This document shows, one piece after another, positions 16,654-26,477 of a stretch of 64,000 nucleotides of DNA (its first letter is position 1; every line of letters starts with the position of its first letter). The notes beneath the pieces were generated by a model that did no database searches, was not told the origin of the DNA, and saw nothing but the letters and a program-made list of their open reading frames with translations. The DNA lies in contig NZ_JAUQSX010000013.1 in the NCBI RefSeq assembly GCF_030581005.1, positions 1 through 64,000 on the forward strand. The letters are read 5' to 3'. This stretch comes from Hymenobacter mellowenesis. GTDB taxonomy: Bacteria > Bacteroidota > Bacteroidia > Cytophagales > Hymenobacteraceae. The position numbers and the translations under genes are program-made.

Positions 16654-16894
16654 AAAGAAAGTTTAGTGCTTACCCGAAATAGTTTATCAAATCCAATAGG
16701 GGTTAAAAAGCAATATTGAAAAGCCTAATGCTCAACCTTCAATATCTTGAAATTCAATGAATTTTCTTTTCATAGAGCAAAAAACAAAGTCCTGCAGATA
16801 TATTTATCTGCTTTCCACTGTCAGGTGAGTAGCTCACTTTTGTCGCGCCGCTCTTTCCGTCTTAACTATACGCCATTCCTTTCTACTCGCTCGA
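16654..16894. other. AT-rich spacer, no feature seen
   Basis: This is the remainder of the 311-base gap between blaI and the next gene. It is clearly AT-richer than the surroundings. I see no coding frame with a plausible start and no hairpin. It probably carries the promoter of the plus-strand gene at 16895. Confidence 0.4.
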
Positions 16895-18898
16895 ATGTTT
16901 CTTGGCTTCGTCGTTTCCAGGTCGAAAAAGGGGGAGAAGTGCGGGCAGCTGGCGGTACTTTTCCTACTGCTGTTACTGGCTGCCCTGCCCGCCCCGGCCC
17001 AGAGTTGGGAGCTGCTGGACCGGCTTGAAGCCGAGCAACAGGCCAGCGGCATTGTCGGCTCGGGGCTAGCGCCGAATGGCGATGTGGTGGTGGCGGGGGT
17101 GGCGTCGGGCACGTTCCGGCTGGGGCCCACGCTGCGGGCGGGCGACACGGGCTATACGCAGGGTTTTGTGGCCCGGCGCAGCCAGGCCGGCCAATGGCTT
17201 TGGGCCACCACCATCCGCAGCCCCAACGGCACCGGCGCCCACCGCGTACTGGTGCTGCCCGACAACGACGTGCTGGTGCTTGGCACCTTCACCGATGGCT
17301 ACGCGGGCGCCTCGTTTGGCACCTTGCCTACCTTGTTCGGCGACGGCACCTACGACGGCTACGTGGGCCGCCTCAACGGCGCCACCGGCCAGTGGCGCTG
17401 GGTGGCCCAACTGGCCGGGCACGGCGGCTTCACCCACGTACGGCCCAACGGCCTGGCGCTGCGCCCCAACGGCGAGCTAGTGGTGGTGGGCAACTACGAC
17501 GGCGAGCTTCACCTGGCCGGCCTGCCGCCGCTGGCGTCGAGCCGGCCGGGCGGGGGCTTTGGCACCGTCAACTACAACGTGTTTGTGGCGCGCCTGAACC
17601 CGGCCACCGGGCAGTGGCTGCAAGTATTTGGAGCCGGCGGCCTGGGCACCGACGACGCCACCGACGTGGTCAGCCTGCCGGGCGGCGACATTGCCCTGGC
17701 CGGCAGCCTGCAGGCCCCGCTCACCCTGGGCGGGCTGCCCGCCATTGGCGGCGCCGCCACTCCGCGCGCCTTCGTAGCCCGCCTCGACCCGGTGAGCGGC
17801 AGTTGGCGCTGGGTGCAGCAGGCCCAGGCCGATGTGAACACCGAAGGCCAGCGCCTGGCCCAGTTGCCCGCCGGCGACCTCGTGCTCAGCGGCAAATACG
17901 CGGGCACGGTGCGAATGGCCCCGTTTGCATTGGGCCCGGGGCCGGGTCCGTACGGTACTTTCGTGGGCCGGCTGCGGGCCGATACCGGACAGTGGCAGTG
18001 GGCGGCGGCGGGCGGCGGCACGGGCCGGCCCATGGGCCAGGGCGGCCTCACGGCCACGCCCGGCGGCGATGTGCTCATCACGAGCACGTTCTCGGAAACG
18101 GGCCGGTTTGGCGCCCTGCCGCCGGTAAGCAGCCGGAGCAAGGACCCGGATATTTTTGTGGGCCAGCTAAGCGGCAACACGGGCCAGTGGCAGTGGCTGG
18201 GCCTGGCGGGCGGCACGGGGGGCAGCCGTTCTTACACGTTTGCCGGCGATGACTTTGCGGGCAGCGTGCACGCGCTCAGCAACCAGCAGCTGCTGGTGAC
18301 GGGCACCTTCAGCGATGTAACCTACCTGGGGCCGGCCATCGGCCCCCTCGCCACCCGGCTCAGCGACGGCTTCATTGCCCGCATCACGGTGCCCGCGCCC
18401 TGCCCCGATTCGCTGGCCCCGGCGCCGGCCGGGCTGCGCGTAGTTGCCGACTCGACCGACTGTGCGCCCGGGCGCACGCTGCGGGTAGCCGGCGCGCCTG
18501 CGGGCAGCGGCCTGACCTGGAGCACCGGCTCGACAGAGCCCACCATACGGGCCGTGGAGGCGGGCAGCTACTCCGTGCTGGTGAGCACGCTGGCAGGGTG
18601 CCGCTTCCGGCTGCGCTACACCCTAACGGCGGCCAGCCTGACGCCGCCGGGGCCTATCCCCAATATTATCACCCCCAACGCCGACGGCCGCAACGACCGG
18701 TGGAAAATCGCCGGCCTACCCGCCGGCACGCACCTGCAGGTGTTCAGCCGCTGGGGCCGGCTGGTATACGAATCGGCGGACTACGCCAGCGACTGGACGG
18801 CGGCTGGCCTGCCCGCCGGCACGTACTATTACGTGCTCAGCCACCCGCAGCTGTGCCCGGCACCCCGGCTCAAGGGCTGGGTAGAAGTGGTGCGGTAG
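16895..18898 (+). CDS. surface beta-propeller-like protein with gliding-type C-terminal domain
   Basis: 667 aa. A hydrophobic export segment (LAVLFLLLLLAALPAPAQ) follows an 18-residue charged leader. Residues about 40-500 are repeats of roughly 60-70 aa with phrases such as FVARLDPVSGSWRWV, GQWQWLGLAGGTGG and PGGDIALAGS, consistent with propeller blades. A short Ig-like stretch follows. The last 80 residues (NIITPNADGRNDRWKIAGLP, then FSRWGRLVYES) form the gliding-motility-associated C-terminal (CHU_C) domain, which directs proteins through the type IX secretion system. It is expected on the cell surface or released. The ligand is unknown. Confidence 0.85.
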   Translation: MFLGFVVSRSKKGEKCGQLAVLFLLLLLAALPAPAQSWELLDRLEAEQQASGIVGSGLAPNGDVVVAGVASGTFRLGPTLRAGDTGYTQGFVARRSQAGQWLWATTIRSPNGTGAHRVLVLPDNDVLVLGTFTDGYAGASFGTLPTLFGDGTYDGYVGRLNGATGQWRWVAQLAGHGGFTHVRPNGLALRPNGELVVVGNYDGELHLAGLPPLASSRPGGGFGTVNYNVFVARLNPATGQWLQVFGAGGLGTDDATDVVSLPGGDIALAGSLQAPLTLGGLPAIGGAATPRAFVARLDPVSGSWRWVQQAQADVNTEGQRLAQLPAGDLVLSGKYAGTVRMAPFALGPGPGPYGTFVGRLRADTGQWQWAAAGGGTGRPMGQGGLTATPGGDVLITSTFSETGRFGALPPVSSRSKDPDIFVGQLSGNTGQWQWLGLAGGTGGSRSYTFAGDDFAGSVHALSNQQLLVTGTFSDVTYLGPAIGPLATRLSDGFIARITVPAPCPDSLAPAPAGLRVVADSTDCAPGRTLRVAGAPAGSGLTWSTGSTEPTIRAVEAGSYSVLVSTLAGCRFRLRYTLTAASLTPPGPIPNIITPNADGRNDRWKIAGLPAGTHLQVFSRWGRLVYESADYASDWTAAGLPAGTYYYVLSHPQLCPAPRLKGWVEVVR

Positions 18899-18956
18899 CC
18901 GCTGGCCGGCGGGCGCGGCGCGGCATCTAAAACCAGTTGACCGCGTAAGCCGGGTT

Positions 18957-20609
18957 ATGGTCAAATCATTACTCTGCGCACTACTGGGGATGCTGAGCAC
19001 CCTGGCTATCCAAGCTCAGACCGAAACCGCTGCATCTAAAGCCACCCCTGCTACCTCAGCAGCGCCCACGGCACCGCCCGCTACGCCGAAGCCAGCCTCG
19101 CCCCGGCAGCTGTTCCCCGGCTTGTTCGAGGCGGTGCAGCTGGGCCGCGTTTTCCCCGACAACAAGACCTTTGTGGACGCCGCGCCCCGGCAAGCGCCGG
19201 CCACCATTCTGGCCGCGTGGCGGCGCGAGAAAAACCGGCCGGGCTTCCAGCTGAAAGCCTTCGTGACGGCGCATTTCGACTTGCCGGCCGAGGGTGCGAT
19301 GCCGTTTCAAACCGATGTGCAGGCCGGTCTGCGCCACCACCTCGACACGCTGTGGGCGGTGCTGGCCCGGCCCGCCGCTCCGGCCGTGGACGCGGCCGAT
19401 TCGCTGGCCGCGTTTCGCTCGCTGCTGCCGCTGCCCCGGCCGTATCTGGTGCCGGGCGGGCGGTTTCGGGAGGTGTATTATTGGGACTCGTACTTCACGA
19501 TGCTGGGCCTGGCTGAGGCCGGCAAAGGGCCGCTGCTGAAGGACATTACCGACAACTTTGCCTTCCTCATTGGCCGCTACGGCTTCGTGCCAAACGGCAA
19601 CCGCAGCTACTACCTCACCCGCTCGCAGCCGCCATTTTTTGCCAACATGGTGCAGCTGCTGGCCCGCGAGCGCGGCAACGGCGAGCTGCTGCGCTACCGC
19701 CCGGCCCTCGAAGCCGAGTACCGCTACTGGATGCAGGGCGCCGAAACCCTGAAGCCCGGCACCGCCGTCCGTCGCGCGGTGCGCCTGCCCAGCGGTGCCC
19801 TCCTCAACCGCTACTGGGACGACAGCGACCAGCCCCGCGAAGAGTCCTACGCCGAGGACGTGGCCGCCGCCAAGCTGAGCAAGCAGCCGCCCGCGCAGTT
19901 TTACCGGAATGTGCGGGCCGCCGCCGCGTCGGGCTGGGATTTCAGCAGCCGCTGGTTTGGGGCCGGGGGCGGGCTGGGCAGCATTCAAACCACCGATTTG
20001 GTGCCCGTGGATTTGAATTGCTTGCTTTATAATCTCGAAATGACCCTGGCCGAAGCCGCCCGCGTGGCCGGCCAGGCGGCGCAGGCCCGCACCTATGCCA
20101 CCAAGGCGACCCAACGCAAAACCGCCCTGCTGGCTCTTTGCTGGGACCCCAAAGCCGGCTGGTTTCAGGACTACAACTGGCGGCGCCGCCAACGCGCCGG
20201 GGTGCGGACGCTGGCGGGCGTGTTTCCGCTCGCGTTTGGGCTGGCTACCGCGCCGCAGGCCAGCCGCGTGGCGGCGGGGCTGAAAGCTAATTTCCTGAAA
20301 CCGGGCGGGCTGGTGAGCACGCTGGCCACCACCCGGCAGCAGTGGGACGCGCCCAACGGCTGGGCCCCGCTGCAGTACCTGGCCATCGAGGGCCTGACGC
20401 GCTACCAGCAAACTGCCCTGGCTGACACCGTGGCGCGCCGCTGGGTGCGGCTGAACAGCCGCGTATTCACGCAAACCGGCAAGCTGCTGGAGAAGTACGA
20501 CGTGGTGAACGTGAACCGCCCCGCCGGTGGCGGCGAGTACCCGCTGCAGGACGGTTTCGGGTGGACCAACGGGGTGCTGCTGAAGCTGCTGAACCGGGAG
20601 AAGCGGTAG
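18957..20609 (+). CDS. treA: periplasmic trehalase, GH37
   Basis: 550 aa with a signal peptide (LLCALLGMLSTLAIQAQ). Both trehalase signatures are present: PGGRFREVYYWDSY near residue 166 and QQWDAPNGWAP near 461. Other family stretches are RSQPPFFANM and the C-terminal EYPLQDGFGWTNGV. It hydrolyses trehalose to two glucose molecules outside the cytoplasm. The length matches bacterial TreA. It starts 58 bases after the preceding surface-protein gene and is followed by a family A palindrome, so it may be the last gene of a two-gene transcript. No transporter gene is adjacent. Confidence 0.95.
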   Translation: MVKSLLCALLGMLSTLAIQAQTETAASKATPATSAAPTAPPATPKPASPRQLFPGLFEAVQLGRVFPDNKTFVDAAPRQAPATILAAWRREKNRPGFQLKAFVTAHFDLPAEGAMPFQTDVQAGLRHHLDTLWAVLARPAAPAVDAADSLAAFRSLLPLPRPYLVPGGRFREVYYWDSYFTMLGLAEAGKGPLLKDITDNFAFLIGRYGFVPNGNRSYYLTRSQPPFFANMVQLLARERGNGELLRYRPALEAEYRYWMQGAETLKPGTAVRRAVRLPSGALLNRYWDDSDQPREESYAEDVAAAKLSKQPPAQFYRNVRAAAASGWDFSSRWFGAGGGLGSIQTTDLVPVDLNCLLYNLEMTLAEAARVAGQAAQARTYATKATQRKTALLALCWDPKAGWFQDYNWRRRQRAGVRTLAGVFPLAFGLATAPQASRVAAGLKANFLKPGGLVSTLATTRQQWDAPNGWAPLQYLAIEGLTRYQQTALADTVARRWVRLNSRVFTQTGKLLEKYDVVNVNRPAGGGEYPLQDGFGWTNGVLLKLLNREKR

Positions 20610-20632
20610 CGGAAAGGACAGGAGGGTAAAAA

Positions 20633-20748
20633 AAACGTCATGTCGAGCGCAGCCGAGACATCTCGCGTGCCGAAGTAATCAAAACCGATTCAACGATTGA
20701 GTTACTACCACACGCGAGATGTCTCGACTGCGCTCGACATGACGTTCT
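20633..20748. repeat. family A intergenic palindrome, copy 4
   Basis: Arms AACGTCATGTCGAGCGCAGCCGAGACATCTCGCGTG and its inverted copy frame a loop of about 35 bases. The right tip is CGTTCT at 20743-20748. This is a TGTCGAGC variant of the family. Confidence 0.85.
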
Positions 20749-20869
20749 TTCATTATCCACCTAACCAGCCCAGCTCTAAAAAATATTTCGCCCCGCCCCA
20801 GCAGCCTTTTTCGGGAGTAACTTGTCTGCCGGGCAGCACCCGGCCGGGCTGCGCTGCTTTCCCGATGTA

Positions 20870-21424
20870 ATGCCCCTTTCTACGGAGCTGGACGACCTGC
20901 TTGCCCGTTGTGGCCGCCACGAGCCGGCGGCCCAGCGCGCTCTGTATGCCCGCTACGCCAGCCGCATGCTGGGCGTGGCGCGCCGCTACGTGCGCTCGGT
21001 GGCCGAGGCCGAGGACATTCTGCAGGATGCTTTCGTGAAGATTTTTACGCGGCTGCAGGACTTCCGGGCCGACGGCTCTTTTGAGGGCTGGGTGCGCCGC
21101 ATTGTGGTGACGACGGCCCTCAACCACTGGCAGAGCGGGCAGCACCGCCGCCAGCAAATCCTGCTCGACGACGCGCCTGAACCACTTTCGGCCGATGCCG
21201 ACGCCTTCGACCGCCTAGGCGTGGCCGAAGTGCTGGCTTTGATGGAAAAGCTGCCCGATGGCTGCCGCCTCGTCCTCAACCTCTACGCCGTGGACGGCTA
21301 CACCCACGGCGAAATCGCGGAATTGCTGGGCATTCAGGAGAGCACCTCCAAAGCCCAGCTCAGTAAGGCCCGCAAACAACTTACCCGACTGCACCAGCAG
21401 CAGTCCAGCTATTTGAGATTATGA
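20870..21424 (+). CDS. ECF-type RNA polymerase sigma factor
   Basis: 184 aa. Region 2 includes YARYASRMLGVARRYVRSVA and the DILQDAFVKIF helix; the end of region 2 is SFEGWVRRIVVTTALNHW. Region 4 carries YTHGEIAELLGIQESTSKAQ. ATG 20870 is preferred to the in-frame TTG at 20822. The stop codon overlaps the start of the next gene as ATGA, so the two are translationally coupled. That downstream gene begins with an anti-sigma-like segment and is the likely regulator. Confidence 0.93.
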   Translation: MPLSTELDDLLARCGRHEPAAQRALYARYASRMLGVARRYVRSVAEAEDILQDAFVKIFTRLQDFRADGSFEGWVRRIVVTTALNHWQSGQHRRQQILLDDAPEPLSADADAFDRLGVAEVLALMEKLPDGCRLVLNLYAVDGYTHGEIAELLGIQESTSKAQLSKARKQLTRLHQQQSSYLRL

Positions 21425-23214
21425 TGCCCGAACCGGAAGAAAACCGCCTCGACCAGACCCTGCGCGATAAATTTGAAGATTTCAGCCTGGAGCCCTCCGC
21501 GCCGGTGTGGGCCGGCATTGAGCAGCGCATTGGCGCGCCCAGCCCCGCGCCGGGCGGGCGGCGGCGGCCGCTACCCTTGCCTCTGCTGGTGGGGCTGGTG
21601 GCCCTGCTGAGCGGGCTGGCCGGCTGGCTGCTGCCGCACGGCGCGGCCCCAGCGGCGTCAGTTGCTACTTTGCAGACAGTCGCTTCGCCAGGCTCCTTGG
21701 CCACTTCGGTGGCAGCTCAGCGGGCGCTACGAAGCGAAAAAAACCATGCCTCGGCTGGCACTTTCGGCCGTCGGGGTTTGGCCCTACCAGCCACAGCTGC
21801 CACGCACTTGCTGGGCACTGCGCCTGCTACGGCGGCGGCTAATTTCGGCGCCTCAACCGGCAACGTCCGTCCGGCCTCTTCAGTCCCTGGCCGGGCACAC
21901 CAAGCCCACGGCATTGGTCTTCCCGTCGCCGTTGCTGGTGCGATAACGGGTAAGCCAAAGCCCGTTATTCTCCCGGCTGTTTCGCCCTATGATGCTGCTG
22001 TAACCCGCGAAACGACTGCTCAGGTACCGGCCGCGACGCTCGCGCCAACGACCCCTGCTGCCGATGCTACTCCGGTCACTCTGCGGCCGTTGGCCGAGCT
22101 GGAACGGCAGGTGCTGGTGCAGTTGCCCAGTATTGCCACCCTGCAGCCGGGAACGCCCCCCACCGGCAGCCGCCCGGCACTGCTGGCAGGCCTGCGCGCC
22201 GAACGCGCCGAGCTGCTACGCCTGCAGCGCCACACCGACAGCCTGCTGCTGTCACTCGGCGACCTGCCCGGCGCCCCGCTGATGGCGGCCGCCCTGCCCC
22301 CGGCTACTCCGGCCGATACCACCCGCCCGCGCCCGCTGAAGCACCGCTGGAGCCTGCTGCTGGCCAGTGCGCCCGAGCAGAACACCCTCACCCTGCAAGG
22401 GCCCGAAGGCGATAGCCTCACGGCCCTGCGCCGCAACCACGAAACTGGCCGCGCCGGCTTCAATGCCGCGCTGCTGGCCGAGTACCGCCTCTCGCCGCGC
22501 CTGAGCGTGGGTGCCGGCGTAGGCTACAGTACCTACGGCGCCGACCTGCGCATTACCAACAAAACCACCGACGTGAGCGTGACCTACAACACGACAACGA
22601 CGACGACCACTAACGCCTATACCAGCGCCCACCAGACGTACTCCGTTCGCATTATTCAGATTCCGCAGCCCTCGCCGGTGTTCAACGCCAGCGGGCAGGT
22701 CATTCGCTACGACACGGTGTATGTGCCGCGGCAGGACACCGTGCGCACCACCACCGTGCAGCACGACACCGTGCGCACCACCAGCCACGTCACCACGCCG
22801 CTCATCAGCAAGAAGGAAACGCTGACCACGAAGCTGTTGCAGCCCAATTACCGCTTCTTCACGGTGCCCGTGCTGCTGCGCTACCGGCTGGCCGCGCCCG
22901 GTACCAGCCGCCTGTGGACCGACGTGGCCGTGGGTGCCCAGCTGCAGTTCTTCCTGGGCGGCACGCAGGTGGTCACTTCTGACGGCGAGAACTTCCGCAC
23001 CGAGAAAATAACCGCTGGCAGCGGCCCCTTCCGCGTCCTCAACGTGGGCCTGACGGGCTCCCTGGCTCTGAACTACGCCCTCACCAACCGCCTCAGCCTG
23101 AGCGTGGCGCCCAGCCTGCGCTGGCAGGCGCTTTCGCTGTACAAGCCCGAAACGGGGCTGCGGCAGCAGCCCACGGCCACGGGGCTCATGTTTGGGGTGC
23201 GGTTTCAGCTGTAA
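21421..23214 (+). CDS. anti-sigma-like N-terminus fused to outer-membrane barrel-like domain
   Basis: 597 aa. Residues 1-40 (LRDKFEDFSLEPSAPVWAGI) match the short cytoplasmic segment found on Bacteroidota proteins encoded after ECF sigma factors. One membrane helix follows (about 58-75, LLVGLVALLSGLAGWLLP), then about 200 residues of Ala/Pro/Thr-rich linker. From about residue 300 to the end are alternating beta strands with an aromatic/hydrophobic C-terminus (LMFGVRFQL), as in outer-membrane barrels. One chain could therefore span from cytoplasm to outer membrane. A threonine-rich stretch near 385 and repeated DTVRTT motifs lie in the barrel part. The coupling to the sigma gene is by ATGA overlap. 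The function is inferred. Confidence 0.75.
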   Translation: MMPEPEENRLDQTLRDKFEDFSLEPSAPVWAGIEQRIGAPSPAPGGRRRPLPLPLLVGLVALLSGLAGWLLPHGAAPAASVATLQTVASPGSLATSVAAQRALRSEKNHASAGTFGRRGLALPATAATHLLGTAPATAAANFGASTGNVRPASSVPGRAHQAHGIGLPVAVAGAITGKPKPVILPAVSPYDAAVTRETTAQVPAATLAPTTPAADATPVTLRPLAELERQVLVQLPSIATLQPGTPPTGSRPALLAGLRAERAELLRLQRHTDSLLLSLGDLPGAPLMAAALPPATPADTTRPRPLKHRWSLLLASAPEQNTLTLQGPEGDSLTALRRNHETGRAGFNAALLAEYRLSPRLSVGAGVGYSTYGADLRITNKTTDVSVTYNTTTTTTTNAYTSAHQTYSVRIIQIPQPSPVFNASGQVIRYDTVYVPRQDTVRTTTVQHDTVRTTSHVTTPLISKKETLTTKLLQPNYRFFTVPVLLRYRLAAPGTSRLWTDVAVGAQLQFFLGGTQVVTSDGENFRTEKITAGSGPFRVLNVGLTGSLALNYALTNRLSLSVAPSLRWQALSLYKPETGLRQQPTATGLMFGVRFQL

Positions 23215-23370
23215 ATAATTATTTGTAGAAAACCAGCAGCCTTTTCCCGGGGTGGCTGGTCTGCCTTTTTGAAACGCGGTGCCGCGCTCCGGCCGGAGCG
23301 GCATTGGCGGTTTTTTTTGCGCGCGGCCACGCTTTTGGCCCATTCACCACCGCTACTACTTTCTGAGCTG

Positions 23371-26193
23371 ATGAAAATACTACGCCATTGCTACCTGCTG
23401 GTAGCGCTTCTGTTTGCGGCCGGCCTGGGGTCGGTGCGGGCACAATCCATTGCCTGGACCCGGCTGGCCCAAACGGATATTGACACGATGAGAGTTGGGA
23501 ATAGCAGCCTTTCGGCTACTGACGCCGGTGGCAATACCTACGTCTACAAGACAGCATATCATTACACATTGAATTTGGGAAGCTACACCCTGCATAGCCC
23601 TTCCTACTATTTCGCGTCTGCGCTGATTAAATACGACTCCACGGGCACGGTAATCTGGGCAAAAAATCTATCCGGCATCAGTGTATCGAGTATGGCCGCC
23701 GATAAGCGCAACGGCGGGATATACTTGAACATTGGCGGCTCAAATGGTTCAACATGGGACGGTGCCGCTTTTCCCTACCAAAACCAGACAGGGTACGCCA
23801 AATGCTCGCCTGCGGGGGTATTGCAATGGTTTCGTGCCGTTAGCTTCACGAATAGCTCTATAGAGAATGTGCAAACGGACCTCAACGGCGATGCTTACTT
23901 CACCGGCTTACTTGACCTAGGCAATTCTTTGAACGGGATTACGGTGACCGATATATCAAATTTCGTCTTTAAAGTAAACAGCGCCGGCGCTGTGCTATGG
24001 ACGAAAACCTTTCATGTCAATTCTATCCCCAGGTCTTCGCCAGGGCTTAGCCGGTTTGCTGCCAAGCCCTTTGGCGGATTCCTAATCAGTTTTTCCTTAT
24101 CAACTGTCCAGACGACCACCCTGTACTTAAACCAGGGCACGGCCACTCCCCTCATCACGGCCACGCCGCAAGATAATGTGGTGATAAACAGCTTTGACGC
24201 GGCCGGTAACCCGCAGTGGAGCATACTAGCCGGCAATCCGAACGCCAACATCACGGACATGGCCACCGATACGCTAGGCAATTTCTACATCACCGGCGGC
24301 AGCCAGCGCAGCGTCCGGTTGGGCACCACCACGGTCGGGCTGGGTTTTTTTCTGGCCAAATACACGGGCGCGGGCCAACTGCTTTGGGCCCGGGGCGAAC
24401 AGCAAACGGCGGGCGTCACCAGCAGCAATAACTACGCGGTGGGCTGGTCGTTGAACCCCACCAATGACGGCGTCACCCTGTTGGTTCAGCTCACTGCGCC
24501 GCTCTATCGCTCTTCCATGCTGGATTCCCTCGTGGTTAGCTCAGAAGACAATATCGTACACTACAGCCCATTGGGGGTTCCGCAATGGCTCCTAACGACA
24601 TCTACCCCCCCTGGTAGTTCGGGCGCGTCGTACACCGGGTTTTATGCATTCTCTGACCTGCACACCGATGCCCGGGGCAACCTGTACGGCACCGGCCGGA
24701 TAGACACCGCGCCCCGACTGCCCGGGGTGCTCGGCAACCCCGTGGTACTGTTTGGCCCGCACACCACAGTGGGCAGCGGCAACGTCACGTTCCGCATCAA
24801 TGCGCAGGCGAATACCTTGCGGGGCCTGGTTTATTTTGACCAGAACAGCAACGGGCGGCAGGATGTGGGCGAAAACAGCTTTCCGCGCTCCGTGACCGGG
24901 GTGCTCACCCAAGGCAGCGCCACCAGCTACACCGCCGTGGCTTCCGATGGCCAGTTGCAAACATTCGCCACGCCGGGCGCCTACACCCTGAGCCTCGCCG
25001 CCTTGCCGCACTACACGGTTTCCCAACCCGGCAGCGGGCGTTACACCGGCACCTTTAGCGGCCGCAACCAGTTGGTGGTCAACCAAACTTTTGGCTTGGC
25101 CCCGGTGGCCAACCAGCCCGATTTGCGGGCCACCCTCACGCCCTACACGTCGGCCCGGCCCGGCTTCGTGACGCACTACCGCCTGACGCTGGAAAACGTG
25201 GGCACCACCACCCTGCCGAGCGGCACGGCCACCCTGGTGCTCGACAGCCGCATGACCTACATCAGCAGCACGCCCAGCGCTGCCCGCACCGGCCAAACCC
25301 TGACGTGGACCTACGCCAGCCTGGCCCCGTTCGGGCGCAATGAGTACGACGTGCTGTTCAGCCTGCCCACCAACGCCACGCCCGGCGCGGTGCTGAACAC
25401 TGCCGCTAGCGCCCCGGTGACCGGCGATGTAGCGCCCACCGACAACGCGGCCACCCTAGCCCAAACCGTGGTGTCTTCCTACGACCCCAACAGCATTGAG
25501 GTGAGCTACGAGCGCCTCACCCCGGCCCAGGTGGCCGCCCAGCAGCCACTCGACTACACCATTCATTTCCAGAACCTGGGCACGGCCTCCGCCGTCAACG
25601 TGCTGCTGAGCGACACGCTGGATTTCCGCAAGCTGAACCCGGCCACGCTCATGCTGATAGCGCAGTCGCACAACTGCATCTGGAGCCTCACCAGCCTCAA
25701 GCCCAATACCGGGCTGCTCACGGTGCGCTTTCTGAACATCAACCTACCGGAACGCAATCTGGATGTGATTCGCTCGCAGGGTTTCGTGCGATTCCGGGTG
25801 CAGCCACGTACCACGCTGGCCGTGGGCGACATCGTGCCCAACACCGCCGGCATTGTGTTCGACTACAACGCACCGGTCATCACTAACACGGCCACCACCA
25901 CGGTGATGCTGACCTCGGCCACGCTGGCCAACCACACGGCCGCCGCCTGGAACGCCTACCCCAACCCGGCCACCGACGCCGTGACCATCGCGGCCGACCT
26001 CAAGGCCGCCGGCCCCGTGCGGCTGGACCTGCTCGATGCCCTGGGCCGCACCGTGCGCCAGCAAACGCTCACGGCCCCGGCCGGCCCGCTGCGCCAGACG
26101 CTGGATTTGCGTGGCCTTGCGCCCGGCTTCTACGTACTACGCCTAACGCCGCCCACCGGCCCGGCCAGCAGCCAACAGCTGGTGCGCGAGTAA
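23371..26193 (+). CDS. large secreted protein with T9SS type A sorting domain
   Basis: 940 aa from ATG 23371, directly before the signal peptide (LLVALLFAAGLGSVRAQ). Residues about 25-480 form repeated strands with a propeller flavour (DAGGNTYVYKT, DTLGNFYITGGSQRS, DARGNLYGTGRI). Then comes an SdrD-like B segment (YFDQNSNGRQDVGENSF), a DUF11-like region (LRATLTPYTSARPGFVTHYR), and a domain beginning SYDPNSIEVSYE that recurs in Bacteroidota T9SS cargo. The last 75 residues (YPNPATDAVTIA...GFYVLRL) are the type A sorting signal, so the protein should be exported by type IX secretion and anchored or shed. No catalytic motif is visible. An earlier in-frame start at 23269 would lack an N-terminal signal. 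Confidence 0.85.
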   Translation: MKILRHCYLLVALLFAAGLGSVRAQSIAWTRLAQTDIDTMRVGNSSLSATDAGGNTYVYKTAYHYTLNLGSYTLHSPSYYFASALIKYDSTGTVIWAKNLSGISVSSMAADKRNGGIYLNIGGSNGSTWDGAAFPYQNQTGYAKCSPAGVLQWFRAVSFTNSSIENVQTDLNGDAYFTGLLDLGNSLNGITVTDISNFVFKVNSAGAVLWTKTFHVNSIPRSSPGLSRFAAKPFGGFLISFSLSTVQTTTLYLNQGTATPLITATPQDNVVINSFDAAGNPQWSILAGNPNANITDMATDTLGNFYITGGSQRSVRLGTTTVGLGFFLAKYTGAGQLLWARGEQQTAGVTSSNNYAVGWSLNPTNDGVTLLVQLTAPLYRSSMLDSLVVSSEDNIVHYSPLGVPQWLLTTSTPPGSSGASYTGFYAFSDLHTDARGNLYGTGRIDTAPRLPGVLGNPVVLFGPHTTVGSGNVTFRINAQANTLRGLVYFDQNSNGRQDVGENSFPRSVTGVLTQGSATSYTAVASDGQLQTFATPGAYTLSLAALPHYTVSQPGSGRYTGTFSGRNQLVVNQTFGLAPVANQPDLRATLTPYTSARPGFVTHYRLTLENVGTTTLPSGTATLVLDSRMTYISSTPSAARTGQTLTWTYASLAPFGRNEYDVLFSLPTNATPGAVLNTAASAPVTGDVAPTDNAATLAQTVVSSYDPNSIEVSYERLTPAQVAAQQPLDYTIHFQNLGTASAVNVLLSDTLDFRKLNPATLMLIAQSHNCIWSLTSLKPNTGLLTVRFLNINLPERNLDVIRSQGFVRFRVQPRTTLAVGDIVPNTAGIVFDYNAPVITNTATTTVMLTSATLANHTAAAWNAYPNPATDAVTIAADLKAAGPVRLDLLDALGRTVRQQTLTAPAGPLRQTLDLRGLAPGFYVLRLTPPTGPASSQQLVRE

Positions 26194-26222
26194 CTGTCTA
26201 CCCCAGTTTTTTTTAAGGCTAC

Positions 26223-26257
26223 AAAGCCGGGTCGCTAGTGGAGCGGCCCGGCTTTTT
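26223..26257 (+). terminator. terminator after T9SS cargo gene
   Basis: Stem AAAGCCGGG(T)CGCT with its inverted copy and a TTTTT tail, 30 bases after the stop codon. Confidence 0.8.
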
Positions 26258-26477
26258 GCGTTTCGGGGGCAAGGGGTTGGTCGAGGCGGGCCGGCGGCTG
26301 GTCTGCAAAGTGGGGGGCTTGGTCGGCGTGGCGGGCCGAAGTGGTTTGCCGGGCGGGAGGCGGATGTGTGGTTTGGCACGGTTTTGTAATGTATCCTGTC
26401 ATCGGCCACCACGCCGGGCGAGTTGCCCGCACCAATGGAAGAGCCGGTTTCTTTCACCTCCCAAACCTCTTCTGGTT

